From NCBI RefSeq assembly GCF_004348315.1, contig NZ_SMKC01000038.1:1-35475 (forward strand): a stretch of 35,475 nucleotides of DNA, written 5' to 3'. A program made the position numbers and the translations under genes. Shown here one piece after another: positions 8,586 to 16,487 of the stretch (position 1 is the stretch's first letter; the number at the start of each line of letters is the position of its first letter). Below the pieces are notes generated by a model. That model was not told where the DNA came from. It searched no databases and worked only from the letters and a program-made list of their open reading frames with translations. Origin of the DNA: Streptomyces sp. 8K308 (GTDB taxonomy: Bacteria; Actinomycetota; Actinomycetes; Streptomycetales; Streptomycetaceae).

Positions 8586-8879
8586 ATGGCTGAGAAAGCG
8601 GAGGAACAACAGACCAGCGGCGCCGGCACGGCGGTTGACGTGCTGCGCGCGGCGGGCGCGGAGTTCGCCGGACTGACCGGGCTGCGCGCGGAGGCGGTGA
8701 CCCGCCTGGAACGCACCAGCGACGGCTGGGTCCTGGAGGCGGAGGTGACCGAACTCGCCCGCGTCCCGAACTCGATGAGCCTGATGGCCAGCTACGAGGT
8801 CACGGTCGACGAGCGAGGCGGGATCACCGGCTACCGTCGCGTCCGCCGCTACGAACGGGGTCGGCCCGATCCGCGCTGA
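8586..8879 (+). CDS. gvpO: Gas vesicle protein GvpO
   Basis: 97 residues. The body contains the GvpO-family pattern [17 protein letters not shown], then [16 protein letters not shown] and a C-terminal [27 protein letters not shown]. GvpO is a conserved accessory protein of gas-vesicle clusters in actinobacteria and haloarchaea, needed for vesicle formation in haloarchaea but of unknown mechanism. It is the first gene of the cluster. It differs from the later genes in being separated from its neighbour by a 37-base gap containing half of a strong hairpin. The upstream gap (8513-8585) shows no convincing promoter. Confidence 0.9.
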   Translation: MAEKAEEQQTSGAGTAVDVLRAAGAEFAGLTGLRAEAVTRLERTSDGWVLEAEVTELARVPNSMSLMASYEVTVDERGGITGYRRVRRYERGRPDPR

Positions 8880-8895
8880 GGACGGGCCGACCCCG
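8856..8895 (+). promoter_or_regulatory. Intercistronic hairpin between gvpO and gvpA
   Basis: CGGGGTCGGCCCG (8856-8868) and CGGGCCGACCCCG (8883-8895) form a perfect 13-bp stem with a 14-base loop. The loop holds the gvpO stop codon (8877-8879). The stem ends 21 bases before the gvpA start and leaves the gvpA ribosome site (AGGAG) free. It could be an attenuator, an RNA-processing site or a stabilising 5' end for the mRNA of the major shell protein. Confidence 0.6.
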
Positions 8896-8916
8896 GAGGA
8901 CGGCAGGAGAGAACCC

Positions 8917-9363
8917 ATGACAACAGCCACCCCGGCAGCACCCTCGACGGCCGCGGGCCCGCGGAACAGCGGGCTGTACGACGTCCTGGAACTGATCCTC
9001 GACCGCGGCCTCGTGATCGACGCGTTCGTGCGCGTCTCCCTGGTCGGCATCGAGATCCTCAAGATCGACGTACGGGTCGTGGTCGCCAGCGTGGACACCT
9101 ACCTGCGCTTCGCCGAAGCCTGCAACCGCCTCGACCTCGAGTCGGGCGCGAGCAGGGAGCCGGGCGTCCCCGAACTCGTCGGCTCGGCGACCGAGTCGGG
9201 CGCCCGGGGCAAGTCCAAGGGGGCGATCGCGGGCGCCGCCGAGTCGATAGCCGACGCCTTCCGCTCCGGCTCGGACTCCGCGGAGTCGGGCCGGACCGAG
9301 AAGGAGCCGGGCAAGGCCCGCCGCACCGCGGGGGCCACCCGCCGCGAGAAGGAGGCCGAATGA
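8917..9363 (+). CDS. gvpA: Gas vesicle structural protein GvpA
   Basis: 148 residues; ATG after AGGAGAGAACCC. The GvpA/J core lies at about 19-70, with [19 protein letters not shown] followed by [25 protein letters not shown] split across its beta-hairpin and helices. GvpA is the small amphipathic protein that polymerises into the ribbed gas-vesicle wall. After the core comes a low-complexity, charged C-terminal extension of about 75 residues (Ser/Glu/Arg/Ala-rich), typical of streptomycete GvpA but absent from the ~70-residue cyanobacterial protein. The stop overlaps the start of gvpF by four bases (ATGA), so translation is coupled. Confidence 0.93.
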   Translation: MTTATPAAPSTAAGPRNSGLYDVLELILDRGLVIDAFVRVSLVGIEILKIDVRVVVASVDTYLRFAEACNRLDLESGASREPGVPELVGSATESGARGKSKGAIAGAAESIADAFRSGSDSAESGRTEKEPGKARRTAGATRREKEAE

Positions 9364-10106
9364 CCACCTACGTCTACGCCGTCACGCCGGCCCCGCCGCC
9401 CGAGCTCCCGAAGGACGTGGTGGGCGTCGGCGACCCGCCCCGCGCGGTCCGGGTGGTGCGGGAAGGCGAGCTGGCGGCTGTCGTCAGTGAGTGCCCGCCG
9501 GGTACGCGCCCGCGGCGGCGCGATCTCTTCGCCCACCAGCGGGTGTTGACCATGGTCGCCGCGGCCGGGCCCGTGCTTCCGCTGCGCTTCGGCAGCGTCT
9601 GCCCGGACGACGACGCGGTGCGCGACACGTTGGCGGAGCACGCCGCCTTCTTCCGCGACCAGTTGGAGTCGGTCGTCGGGCGGGCGGAGTACAACGTGAA
9701 GGCGATTCACCGCGAGGAGGTGGTGCTGCGCACCCTGCTCGCCGAGGACGCGCGGATCCGCGAGCTGAACCAGGCGACCAGGGTGCGCGGTGGCGCCCAC
9801 CGGGACCGTCTCGAGCTGGGACAGCTGCTGGCCGAGGGCGTGTACCGGCGCCGCGAGCAGGACGCCAGGGCCGTGACGGAGGCCCTCGGCCCGTACGCCG
9901 AGCGGGTGCACCGGGGGGTGGCGGGCGCGGACCGGGTGCTGAACCTGTCGCTCCTGGTCGGCCGTGAGGAGGCCGCGGGCCTGCTCGCGGCCATCGAGGC
10001 CCAGCGCGAGGACAACCCGCAGCTCGAACTCCGGGTCACCGGGCCGCTGCCGCCGTACAGCTTCGTGCGCACCCCGCCGGCCCACGAGACGGAGGCGGCA
10101 CGATGA
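9360..10106 (+). CDS. gvpF: Gas vesicle protein GvpF (GvpF/GvpL family)
   Basis: 248 residues, starting [16 protein letters not shown] after Met. The N-terminal ferredoxin-like GvpF/L domain, the central [16 protein letters not shown] segment and the C-terminal [15 protein letters not shown] motif are all visible. GvpF is a minor protein thought to contact GvpA during vesicle nucleation. The start overlaps gvpA and the stop overlaps gvpG by four bases each. A second family member (gvpL) lies 560 bases downstream; here the assignment of F versus L follows gene order. Confidence 0.92.
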   Translation: MTTYVYAVTPAPPPELPKDVVGVGDPPRAVRVVREGELAAVVSECPPGTRPRRRDLFAHQRVLTMVAAAGPVLPLRFGSVCPDDDAVRDTLAEHAAFFRDQLESVVGRAEYNVKAIHREEVVLRTLLAEDARIRELNQATRVRGGAHRDRLELGQLLAEGVYRRREQDARAVTEALGPYAERVHRGVAGADRVLNLSLLVGREEAAGLLAAIEAQREDNPQLELRVTGPLPPYSFVRTPPAHETEAAR

Positions 10107-10351
10107 CGGGACTGCTGCACGAGCTCCTGCTCCTGCCGCTCGCACCGGCCCGCGGCACCGGCTGGGTGATCAAGCAGGTCGTCCGGGAGGCGGAACGGCG
10201 CTACTACGACCCGGCGGTGGTCCAACGGGAGCTGGCGGAGCTCGAGGACCGCCTGGTCGGCGGGGAGATCGACACGGACGAGTTCGAGCGCCACGAGGAG
10301 GAACTCCTCGACCGTCTCGACCACCGGGCCGGCACGGGAGCCCCGTCGTGA
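10103..10351 (+). CDS. gvpG: Gas vesicle protein GvpG
   Basis: 82 residues. It shows the GvpG pattern: a hydrophobic N-terminus (LLHELLLLPLAPARGTGWV), then VVREAERRYYDP and a C-terminal acidic helix with LAELEDRL and EEELLDRL. It is a minor assembly factor. It overlaps gvpF (ATGA at its start) and the next gene (GTGA at its end), so it is embedded in a coupled operon. Confidence 0.93.
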   Translation: MTGLLHELLLLPLAPARGTGWVIKQVVREAERRYYDPAVVQRELAELEDRLVGGEIDTDEFERHEEELLDRLDHRAGTGAPS

Positions 10352-10668
10352 GCGCGCCGGTCGCCGGCCCCTATGGCGCCCTGGAGACCGGGGGAGGGGC
10401 GAATCTGGCGGACATCCTCGAACGGGTGCTTGACAAGGGCGTGGTCATCGCCGGGGACATCCGGGTCAACCTTCTCGACATCGAACTGCTGACGATCAGG
10501 ATCCGGCTGCTGGTGGCCTCGGTCGAACGGGCCAGGGAGATGGGCATCGACTGGTGGGAACACGACCCCGCCCTCTCCTCCGGCGCTCGGTCCCGTGAAC
10601 TCGCCGACGAGAACGAACGGCTGCGGCGACGTGTCGCCGCGCTCGAGGAACGGGAGCAGACCAGGTGA
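10348..10668 (+). CDS. gvpJ: Gas vesicle protein GvpJ (GvpA/J family)
   Basis: 106 residues from the GTG at 10348, chosen because it forms the same four-base overlap with the upstream gene as its neighbours do. A GvpA-like core at about 18-70 (LADILERVLDKGVVIAGDI, then LLDIELLTIRIRLLVASVE) is followed by IDWWEHDPALS and a C-terminal coiled-coil-like tail (ELADENERLRRRVAALEERE). GvpJ is a minor wall protein related to GvpA and thought to shape the conical caps. The stop overlaps gvpL. Confidence 0.9.
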   Translation: MSAPVAGPYGALETGGGANLADILERVLDKGVVIAGDIRVNLLDIELLTIRIRLLVASVERAREMGIDWWEHDPALSSGARSRELADENERLRRRVAALEEREQTR

Positions 10669-11519
10669 GCGACGAATCGACGCACGCCGTGAGGAAGAAC
10701 GCGGAGGAGGACGGCCGGCGGAACCTGTGGTACGTGTACGCGGTCACCCGCTTCGAGGGCGCGGAATCCGTGCGGCAGGACCTGCGTGGGTTCGGGGGCG
10801 GCCAGGTCCACGCGGTGCGGAACGGCGCTCTCGCCGCGGTGGCCAGCCAGGTGCGCGCGACGGACTTCGCCGAGGAACCCCTGCGGAGTCACCTGGAGGA
10901 CCTGGGCTGGGTCGAACGGACGGCCAGGGGGCACCAACGCGTGGTGGACGGGCTGCTGTCCGCGGGCTGCGTGCTGCCGATGCGCCTGGCCACGGTCTGT
11001 CGGGACACGGCGGGGGTGCACCGGCTCCTGACCGAGAACCGGGCCCGCTTCGAGGCGGCCATCGAGAGCCTCGAAGGACGCGCCGAGTGGGGCGTCAAGG
11101 TCTACGCCGACCCCTCGTCGGCCGCGCCCTCGGACGGCCCGGCCACCACCGCGCCCGCCTCGGGGCGCGACTACCTCCGCCGACGGCGGGAGAGCGTCCG
11201 GGCCACCGACGACGCCAGCACGCGCGCGGCGGAGGCGGTCCGCGAGGTGCACGACGCGCTCTCCGCGGCTGCCGAACGGTCCCGGCTGCACCCGCCGCAG
11301 GATCCACGCCTCTCCGGCGAGCCGGGGCAGAATCTGCTCAACGCCGCCTACCTGGTGCCACGCGATCGGGAACAGGAGTTCTCCGCCCTGGCGGCGCGGC
11401 TGGCAGGTCGCCTCCCCGGGCAGCGCGTCACGCTGTCCGGCCCGTGGGCGCCGTACTCCTTCAGCTCGACCGCGGCCGGCGCCACGGACGACGCCGAGGG
11501 GAGCGCTTCCGGTGACTGA
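10665..11519 (+). CDS. gvpL: Gas vesicle protein GvpL (GvpF/GvpL family)
   Basis: 284 residues from GTG 10665, overlapping gvpJ by four bases. After about 24 charged leader residues the GvpF/L domain begins with LWYVYAVTRFEGAESV. Central features are VLPMRLATVCRDTAGV and AEWGVKVYADP, and the C-terminal family motif is VTLSGPWAPYSFSS. The protein is longer than GvpF because of an Ala/Ser/Arg-rich insertion at about 150-205. It is an accessory protein that recruits other Gvp proteins during nucleation. Its stop lies inside the next gene (8-base overlap). Confidence 0.92.
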   Translation: MSDESTHAVRKNAEEDGRRNLWYVYAVTRFEGAESVRQDLRGFGGGQVHAVRNGALAAVASQVRATDFAEEPLRSHLEDLGWVERTARGHQRVVDGLLSAGCVLPMRLATVCRDTAGVHRLLTENRARFEAAIESLEGRAEWGVKVYADPSSAAPSDGPATTAPASGRDYLRRRRESVRATDDASTRAAEAVREVHDALSAAAERSRLHPPQDPRLSGEPGQNLLNAAYLVPRDREQEFSALAARLAGRLPGQRVTLSGPWAPYSFSSTAAGATDDAEGSASGD

Positions 11520-11682
11520 TCCCGCGGCGCGTCAGGTAGCACTGGTCGACCTGCTTGACCGGCTGCTGGCGGGCGGCGTGGTGCTCTCCGGTCAGCTCAC
11601 GCTGGCGATCGCCGACGTCGACCTGGTGCGCATCGACCTCAACGCCCTGATCAGCTCGACGACGACCGCGGAGCCGCCATGA
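11512..11682 (+). CDS. gvpS: Gas vesicle protein GvpS (short GvpA/J family)
   Basis: 56 residues starting at GTG 11512 (VTDPAARQVALVDLLDRLL), overlapping gvpL by 8 bases and gvpK by four (ATGA). The body LLAGGVVLSGQLTLAIADVD followed by LVRIDLNALISS is a minimal GvpA/J core with no tail. The position between L and K matches streptomycete gvpS. It is probably a minor wall component. It was identified by frame, overlap and core motif. Confidence 0.85.
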   Translation: MTDPAARQVALVDLLDRLLAGGVVLSGQLTLAIADVDLVRIDLNALISSTTTAEPP

Positions 11683-12047
11683 GCGCCGGACGCGGCGCGA
11701 GGCGGGTCGACGTTGACCAGGACGCCGTGGAACGCGATCTGATGCGGCTCGTGCTCACGGTCGTGGAACTGCTACGCCAGCTCATGGAACGGCAGGCGCT
11801 GCGACGCGTGGACCAGGGGGACCTCACCGAGGACCAGGAGGAGCGGATCGGCCTGACGCTCATGCTGCTCGAACGGCGGATGGCCGAACTCCGGGCACGC
11901 CACGGGCTGACCGTCGAGGACCTGAACCTGGACCTCGGCCCGCCGGGCCCCCTGCTGTCGGCGGGCCCCGAACCACCTCCGCCGCCGACCCCCCACCAGC
12001 GTTCGGCGTCGGAGCCGAACGACTCGGCCGTGTCGCGTCGCTGGTGA
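11679..12047 (+). CDS. gvpK: Gas vesicle protein GvpK
   Basis: 122 residues. The GvpK family signature is clear: RRVDVDQDAVERDLMRLVLT, VVELLRQLMERQALRRVD, LTEDQEERIGLTLMLLE and a terminal LTVEDLNLDLGPPG. The Pro/Ser-rich end (from about residue 90) is not conserved. GvpK is required for vesicle formation in several systems but has no defined activity. It is the last Gvp gene. Its stop forms a GTGA with a possible alternative start of the TetR gene. Confidence 0.93.
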   Translation: MSAGRGARRVDVDQDAVERDLMRLVLTVVELLRQLMERQALRRVDQGDLTEDQEERIGLTLMLLERRMAELRARHGLTVEDLNLDLGPPGPLLSAGPEPPPPPTPHQRSASEPNDSAVSRRW

Positions 12048-12057
12048 GAGACTTGCT

Positions 12058-12094
<37 letters not shown>

Positions 12095-12124
12095 AGCCGA
12101 TCAATGACGCGAGGGAGACGCGCG

Positions 12125-12727
12125 GTGCCCACGGGAGTAGCCATCCACGACGTGCGCGACCAACTGTTCGACGCCGCCGAGCGCGTCCTGCTCCGGGACG
12201 GGCCGAGCGCGCTGACCAGCCGGGCGGTCACCACGGAGGCAGGGGTCGCCAAGGGCGTCCTGCACCGGCACTTCGCCGACTTCGACGCCTTCCTCGCCGA
12301 GCTCGTGCTGGACCGCGTCGCCCGGCTCGACGACCGGATCACCACCCTGCGCGGGTCAGCCGGCACGGGCACCGTCGCCGACAACCTCACCCACGCGCTG
12401 ACCGACCTCTTCCGGCCGGTCGCGGTGTCGATCGTCAGCCTCGTCACCTCGCGTGACGAACTGCGCGCCCGGCTCCGCCGGACCAGGCCGACCGGCATCC
12501 CGTTCCTGACGGACACCGCGATCGGGATCGCCTCCTACCTCACGGCCGAGCGCGGACTCGGCCGGATCGCCGCGGACGCCGACGTGGACACGCTCGCCCC
12601 CACACTGGTCGGGGCCGTGCACATGCTGGCCGCCGACCGGCAGGGCACCCAGCCTGAGGCCGGAGCCGTCCACCGGGTCGTGACCGCCGTCATCGCCGGT
12701 GTCGAGCGGGCACCACGGCGGCAGTAA
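12125..12727 (+). CDS. TetR-family transcriptional regulator at the end of the gvp cluster
   Basis: 200 residues from GTG 12125, chosen because GAGGGAG lies 7 bases upstream and the protein then starts directly at the domain (PTGVAIHDVRDQLFDAAERV). The TetR helix-turn-helix is at about 12-55 (SALTSRAVTTEAGVAKGVLHRHF is visible there in two parts), followed by a helical ligand domain without recognisable ligand motifs. Other possible starts are ATG 12104 and GTG 12044; the latter overlaps the gvpK stop but would add a Gly-Ala repeat. Its place just after gvpK suggests co-transcription and possible feedback on the cluster, but no operator was identified. Confidence 0.85.
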   Translation: MPTGVAIHDVRDQLFDAAERVLLRDGPSALTSRAVTTEAGVAKGVLHRHFADFDAFLAELVLDRVARLDDRITTLRGSAGTGTVADNLTHALTDLFRPVAVSIVSLVTSRDELRARLRRTRPTGIPFLTDTAIGIASYLTAERGLGRIAADADVDTLAPTLVGAVHMLAADRQGTQPEAGAVHRVVTAVIAGVERAPRRQ

Positions 12728-12765
12728 CGGCGCTCGAACGACACCGACCCCCTCGGAGCGCCGTT
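12726..12765 (+). terminator. Terminator hairpin after the TetR gene
   Basis: AACGGCGCTC (12726-12735) and GAGCGCCGTT (12756-12765) are perfect 10-base complements with a 20-base loop. The left arm overlaps the stop codon (12725-12727). It probably ends the gvp-tetR transcript. Confidence 0.65.
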
Positions 12766-12872
12766 GACCGGGCGGGCGGCCGACCGTACGGTCACAGGGC
12801 CTTCAGCTCCAACACCCCCCACCGCGCGGGCCGGTTGACGTGCCCGGCGTACTGGAGAGGACGGTAGGGACC

Positions 12873-13886
12873 ATGCCGACATCGCATCACCTCGCCTGGG
12901 CCGTCGGCGCGCTCGCCGTGTGTGCCGCCGTCGCGGGACCCGCCTCGGTCTGGGCCGCGCCGCCTGAGGCCGCCACCCCGTACCAGGAGCACGGGCGGCT
13001 CGCGGTCTGCGGCACCACCCTGTGCGGCGAGGACGGCGAGCCGGTGCAGCTGCGCGGCATGAGCACCCACGGCACGCAGTGGTTCGAGCACTGCGTGACC
13101 GGCGTTTCCCTCGACGTCCTCGCCCAGGACTGGGGAGCGGACGTGGTGCGCGTGTCGACGTACGTCCAGGAGGACGGGTACGAGACCGACCCCGCGTACT
13201 TCACCGACCTGGCGAGCCGCGTCATCGACATGGCGACCGAGCGCGGCCTGTACGTCATCGTGGACTGGCACATGCTCAGCCCCGGCGACCCGAACGCCAA
13301 CACCGAGCTGGCCAAGCGGTTCTTCACCGACATCACCGCCCGCCACGGCGACCAGGACAACCTGTTCTACGAGATCGCCAACGAGCCCAACGGCGTCGGC
13401 TGGGAGTCCATCAGGAGCTACGCCGAGGAGATGATCCCGGTCGTGCGCGCCGGGGACCCCGACGCCGTCGTCCTCGTCGGCACCCGCGCTTGGTCCTCGC
13501 TCGGCGTCTCGGACGGCTCAGACGAGTCCGAGGTCCTGGCCGATCCGGTGGACGCCGACAACATCATGTACACCTTCCACTTCTACGCCGCCTCCCACCG
13601 CGACGCCTACCTCCAGGCGCTCTCCCGGGCAGCGGACCAGATCCCGGTGTTCGTCACCGAGTTCGGCACTCAGGACTACAGCGGCGACGGCCCGAACGAC
13701 TTCGCCATGGCCCAGCGGTACATCGACCTGATGGCGGAGAAGGGCATCAGCTGGACCAACTGGAACTACTCCGACGACTTCCGCGCAGGCGCCGTCTTCC
13801 AGCCCGGCACCTGCGCCAGCGGGCGGTGGTCGGACCCGGCGTCCCTCAAGGAGGCCGGAGTGTGGATCAGGGACCGCGTCTCCTGA
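12873..13886 (+). CDS. Secreted glycoside hydrolase family 5 cellulase
   Basis: 337 residues; ATG with GGTAGGGACC upstream. A signal peptide is visible (HHLAWAVGALAVCAAVAGP, then ASVWA-A). The GH5 catalytic domain fills the rest: VQLRGMSTHGTQWF, the VRVSTYV strand, YVIVDWHML, the acid/base NEP (Glu171, in YEIANEPNG) and the nucleophile Glu263 in VTEFGTQ. Two Cys pairs (CGTTLCGEDG; FEHCVTG) fit an extracellular enzyme. It should cleave internal beta-1,4-glucosidic bonds. The domain fills the chain, so there is no carbohydrate-binding module. No CebR-type operator was seen upstream. Confidence 0.93.
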   Translation: MPTSHHLAWAVGALAVCAAVAGPASVWAAPPEAATPYQEHGRLAVCGTTLCGEDGEPVQLRGMSTHGTQWFEHCVTGVSLDVLAQDWGADVVRVSTYVQEDGYETDPAYFTDLASRVIDMATERGLYVIVDWHMLSPGDPNANTELAKRFFTDITARHGDQDNLFYEIANEPNGVGWESIRSYAEEMIPVVRAGDPDAVVLVGTRAWSSLGVSDGSDESEVLADPVDADNIMYTFHFYAASHRDAYLQALSRAADQIPVFVTEFGTQDYSGDGPNDFAMAQRYIDLMAEKGISWTNWNYSDDFRAGAVFQPGTCASGRWSDPASLKEAGVWIRDRVS

Positions 13887-13923
13887 CCTCGCGACGCCTG
13901 GTCGAGCGTGCCGTCGTCCGACC

Positions 13924-14949
13924 TCACGTCCGGGCGGGCGCGGAGGGGCCGACGAGTTCCGTCAGGACGTCCGCCATGGTCAGGTACCCGAGCAGGGTGC
14001 CCTTGTCGCTGGTGACGGCCGCCAGGTGGGTGGAGGTGGCGCGCATCGCGGTGAGCGCGTCGTCCAGCGGTGTCTCAGGACGCAGTCGCAGTGCCGGGCG
14101 CAGGGACTCGCGGGGCATCGGCCGGTCCCGTTCGAGGACGCCGAGGGCGTCCTTGACGTGCAGCACGCCCACCACGGTTCCGCCGGGTCCCGTGACGGGG
14201 AAGCGCGAGTAGCCGGACGTGGCCGCGGCGCGTTCGAGACCGCGGGGGGTGATGCGGTGGTCGACCGTCGTCATGCGGCTGGCGGGGACGGTGATCTCGG
14301 CTACGGTGCGGGTGCCGAGTTCGAGGGCGTCGCGCAGCCGCTCGCTCTCGGCGTCCTCCAGCAGGCCGGCGTCCGAGGAGTCCTTGACGATACGGGCCAG
14401 CTCCTCGTCGGTGAACACCGACGCCACCTCGTCCCTGGGCTCCACCCGCAGCAGCCGCAGCAGCGCGTTGGCGAACGCGTTGATCCCGAAGATCACCGGG
14501 CGCAGCGCGCGGGTGAGGGCCACCAGGGTCGGGCCGAGGAGCAGCGCGGTGCGCTCGGGCGCGGCCAGCGCGATGTTCTTGGGCACCATCTCGCCGACGA
14601 GCATGTGCAGGTAGGTCGCCACGGTCAGGGCGATGACGAAGGAGACGGGGTGGACGAGGCCGTGCGGGACGTGGGCGGCCTCGAACGCCGGCTCGAACAG
14701 GTGCGCGATGGCCGGTTCGGCGACGGCGCCGAGCACCAGCGAGGACACGGTGATGCCCAGCTGGGCGGTGGCCAGCATCGGCGAGAGGTGTTCGAGGGCC
14801 CACAGCACGGTCCGGGCGCGGCGCTCGCCGGCCGCCGCGCGGGGCTCGATCTGGTCGCGCCGCACCGAGATCAGGGCGAACTCGGCGCCGACGAAGAACG
14901 CGTTGGTCAGCAGCGTGAGCGCGCCGACGAGGAGTTGCAGGGCGATCAT
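13924..14949 (-). CDS. CNNM/CorC-type transmembrane protein with CBS pair (shorter paralogue)
   Basis: 341 residues. The N-terminal DUF21/CNNM region (about 1-195) has several membrane helices and family motifs FFVGAEFALISVRRDQ, TAQLGITVSSLVLG and LVGEMVPKNIALA. A CBS pair follows at about 210-335 (VDHRITPRGLE; GTLLGYLTMADVLTELVG). Such proteins are often annotated as hemolysin-like, but the family is associated with Mg2+/Co2+ transport or homeostasis. There is no C-terminal CorC_HlyC domain, unlike its partner. The start overlaps the stop of the upstream paralogue by four bases, so the two are coupled and may form a heteromer. Confidence 0.9.
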   Translation of the reverse strand: MIALQLLVGALTLLTNAFFVGAEFALISVRRDQIEPRAAAGERRARTVLWALEHLSPMLATAQLGITVSSLVLGAVAEPAIAHLFEPAFEAAHVPHGLVHPVSFVIALTVATYLHMLVGEMVPKNIALAAPERTALLLGPTLVALTRALRPVIFGINAFANALLRLLRVEPRDEVASVFTDEELARIVKDSSDAGLLEDAESERLRDALELGTRTVAEITVPASRMTTVDHRITPRGLERAAATSGYSRFPVTGPGGTVVGVLHVKDALGVLERDRPMPRESLRPALRLRPETPLDDALTAMRATSTHLAAVTSDKGTLLGYLTMADVLTELVGPSAPART

Positions 14950-16277
14950 CGGGCGTCCTCCAGGGCCTCGGCCGGCCGGTCCGCGGGGGCGGGGGCGGTG
15001 ATGCGGACCCGGTCGGCGCGGTGCCGGGCGGTGGCCAGGACCGTCAGCCGCCAGCCGGCGACCTCGAGCACGTCGTCCGCGGCGGGTATCCGTGCGAGGC
15101 GGTGTGCCAGCAGCCCGGCGAGGGTCTCGTAAGGACCGTCGGGCACGGGCATGCGCAGGGCGGCGGCGAGCTCGTCGACGCGGAGGCCGCCGTCGGCCTC
15201 CCAGGTGTGGGGGCCCGCGTACAGCAGGTCGGGGTCCTCGAGCGGGTCGTGTTCGTCGCGGACCTCGCCGACGACCTCCTCCACGATGTCCTCCAGCGTC
15301 ACCACGCCGGCGGTGCCGCCGTACTCGTCGACCACGACGGCCAGGACGGCGTCGGTGCGGCGCAGCCGGTCGAGCAGTCGGTCCACCGGCACGGTGTCGG
15401 GCACCAGCAGCGGCTCACGCACGAGCGCGGTGACGGACGTGCGGGGACGGTCCTCCTCCGCCACCGCGAGGACGTCCTTGATGTCCACCACGCCGACGAC
15501 GTCGTCGAGGTCGGCCTCGTAGACCGGGAACCGGGAGTGGCCGGTGGCCAGGGTGAGGTTGGCGGCGTCGGCGGCGTTGGCCGACGCCTGCAGGGCGTGG
15601 ACGGCGACGCGCGGGGTCATGACGTTCTCCGCGTTCAAGTCGCCCAGGTGCAGGGTGCGCACGAACAGGTCGGCGGCGTCCTGTGGCAGCACCCCCTCGG
15701 CCGCCGAGTGCCGGGCCAGGGCCACCAGTTCCCGCGGGGTGCGGGCGGAGGCCAGCTCCTCGGTCGGTTCGAGGCCGAACCGCCGCACGAGGTGGTTGGC
15801 GGTGTCGTTCAGGTGCCGGATGAGCGGCCCGAACAGGGAGGTGAACGCCCGTTGCGGGCCGGCGACCACCTTCGCCACCGGCAGCGGCCTGGAGATCGCC
15901 CAGTTCTTCGGCACCAGCTCGCCGATCACCATCAGCAGCACGGTCGAGAGGACCACGCCGAGCACGGTCGCGACCGGGCCGGCGGAACCGCCGAGGCCCG
16001 CGGCGTCGAGCGGGCCGCGCAGGAGCGTCGCGAGCGAGGGCTCGGCGAGCATGCCGATCACCAGGGAGGTGACGGTGATGCCCAACTGGGCGCCGGACAG
16101 CTGCAACGTCAGGCGCCGCACGGCGGCCAGCGCGCCCGCGGCGCCCTGCTCGCCCGCCTCGGCGGCGCGTTCCAGTTCCCCGCGTTCGATCGTGGTGAGG
16201 GAGAACTCGGCGGCCACGAACACCGCGCAGGCGAGCATGAGCGCCACGGCCAGCGACAACAGCAGGATCTCGGTCAC
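14946..16277 (-). CDS. CNNM/CorC-type transmembrane protein with CBS pair and CorC domain
   Basis: 443 residues from GTG 16277, selected because GAGGGGG lies just upstream and the protein then opens with its first helix (TEILLLSLAVALMLACAVF). The DUF21/CNNM domain (about 1-200) contains FVAAEFSLTTIERGELE and GELVPKNWAISRPL. The CBS pair is at about 205-335, with VVDEYGGTAGVVTLEDIVEE. A CorC_HlyC-type C-terminal domain follows (about 345-430). It is probably involved in divalent-cation export or homeostasis at the membrane. It is the first gene of a two-gene operon. A short CTACA/TGTAG palindrome lies upstream at 16434-16447, of unknown meaning. Confidence 0.9.
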   Translation of the reverse strand: MTEILLLSLAVALMLACAVFVAAEFSLTTIERGELERAAEAGEQGAAGALAAVRRLTLQLSGAQLGITVTSLVIGMLAEPSLATLLRGPLDAAGLGGSAGPVATVLGVVLSTVLLMVIGELVPKNWAISRPLPVAKVVAGPQRAFTSLFGPLIRHLNDTANHLVRRFGLEPTEELASARTPRELVALARHSAAEGVLPQDAADLFVRTLHLGDLNAENVMTPRVAVHALQASANAADAANLTLATGHSRFPVYEADLDDVVGVVDIKDVLAVAEEDRPRTSVTALVREPLLVPDTVPVDRLLDRLRRTDAVLAVVVDEYGGTAGVVTLEDIVEEVVGEVRDEHDPLEDPDLLYAGPHTWEADGGLRVDELAAALRMPVPDGPYETLAGLLAHRLARIPAADDVLEVAGWRLTVLATARHRADRVRITAPAPADRPAEALEDAR

Positions 16278-16487
16278 CGTGTCACCCCCTCGCCGTCCTG
16301 CGGGTCGAGATCGCACGGGGTGACACAGTGCGTACTGGGAGGCTCGTCCACGGGGTGAGACACGCTCCTGTTCGAATCTGTCGGGGGCTGCGGGGGCCGT
16401 GTGAACGGCGCCGGTGGCTCGGGTGGTGCGAGACTACACGCTTGTAGAGCGGTGCTGGAGGCCCCTGACAGCGCGGTGCGGGCTCCG

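Noticed and set aside
16434..16447. CTACA/TGTAG palindrome upstream of the CNNM operon as a metal-regulator site
   Set aside because: The arms are only five bases, it lies about 155 bases from the start, and it matches no metal-regulator box I know. It is mentioned but not called.
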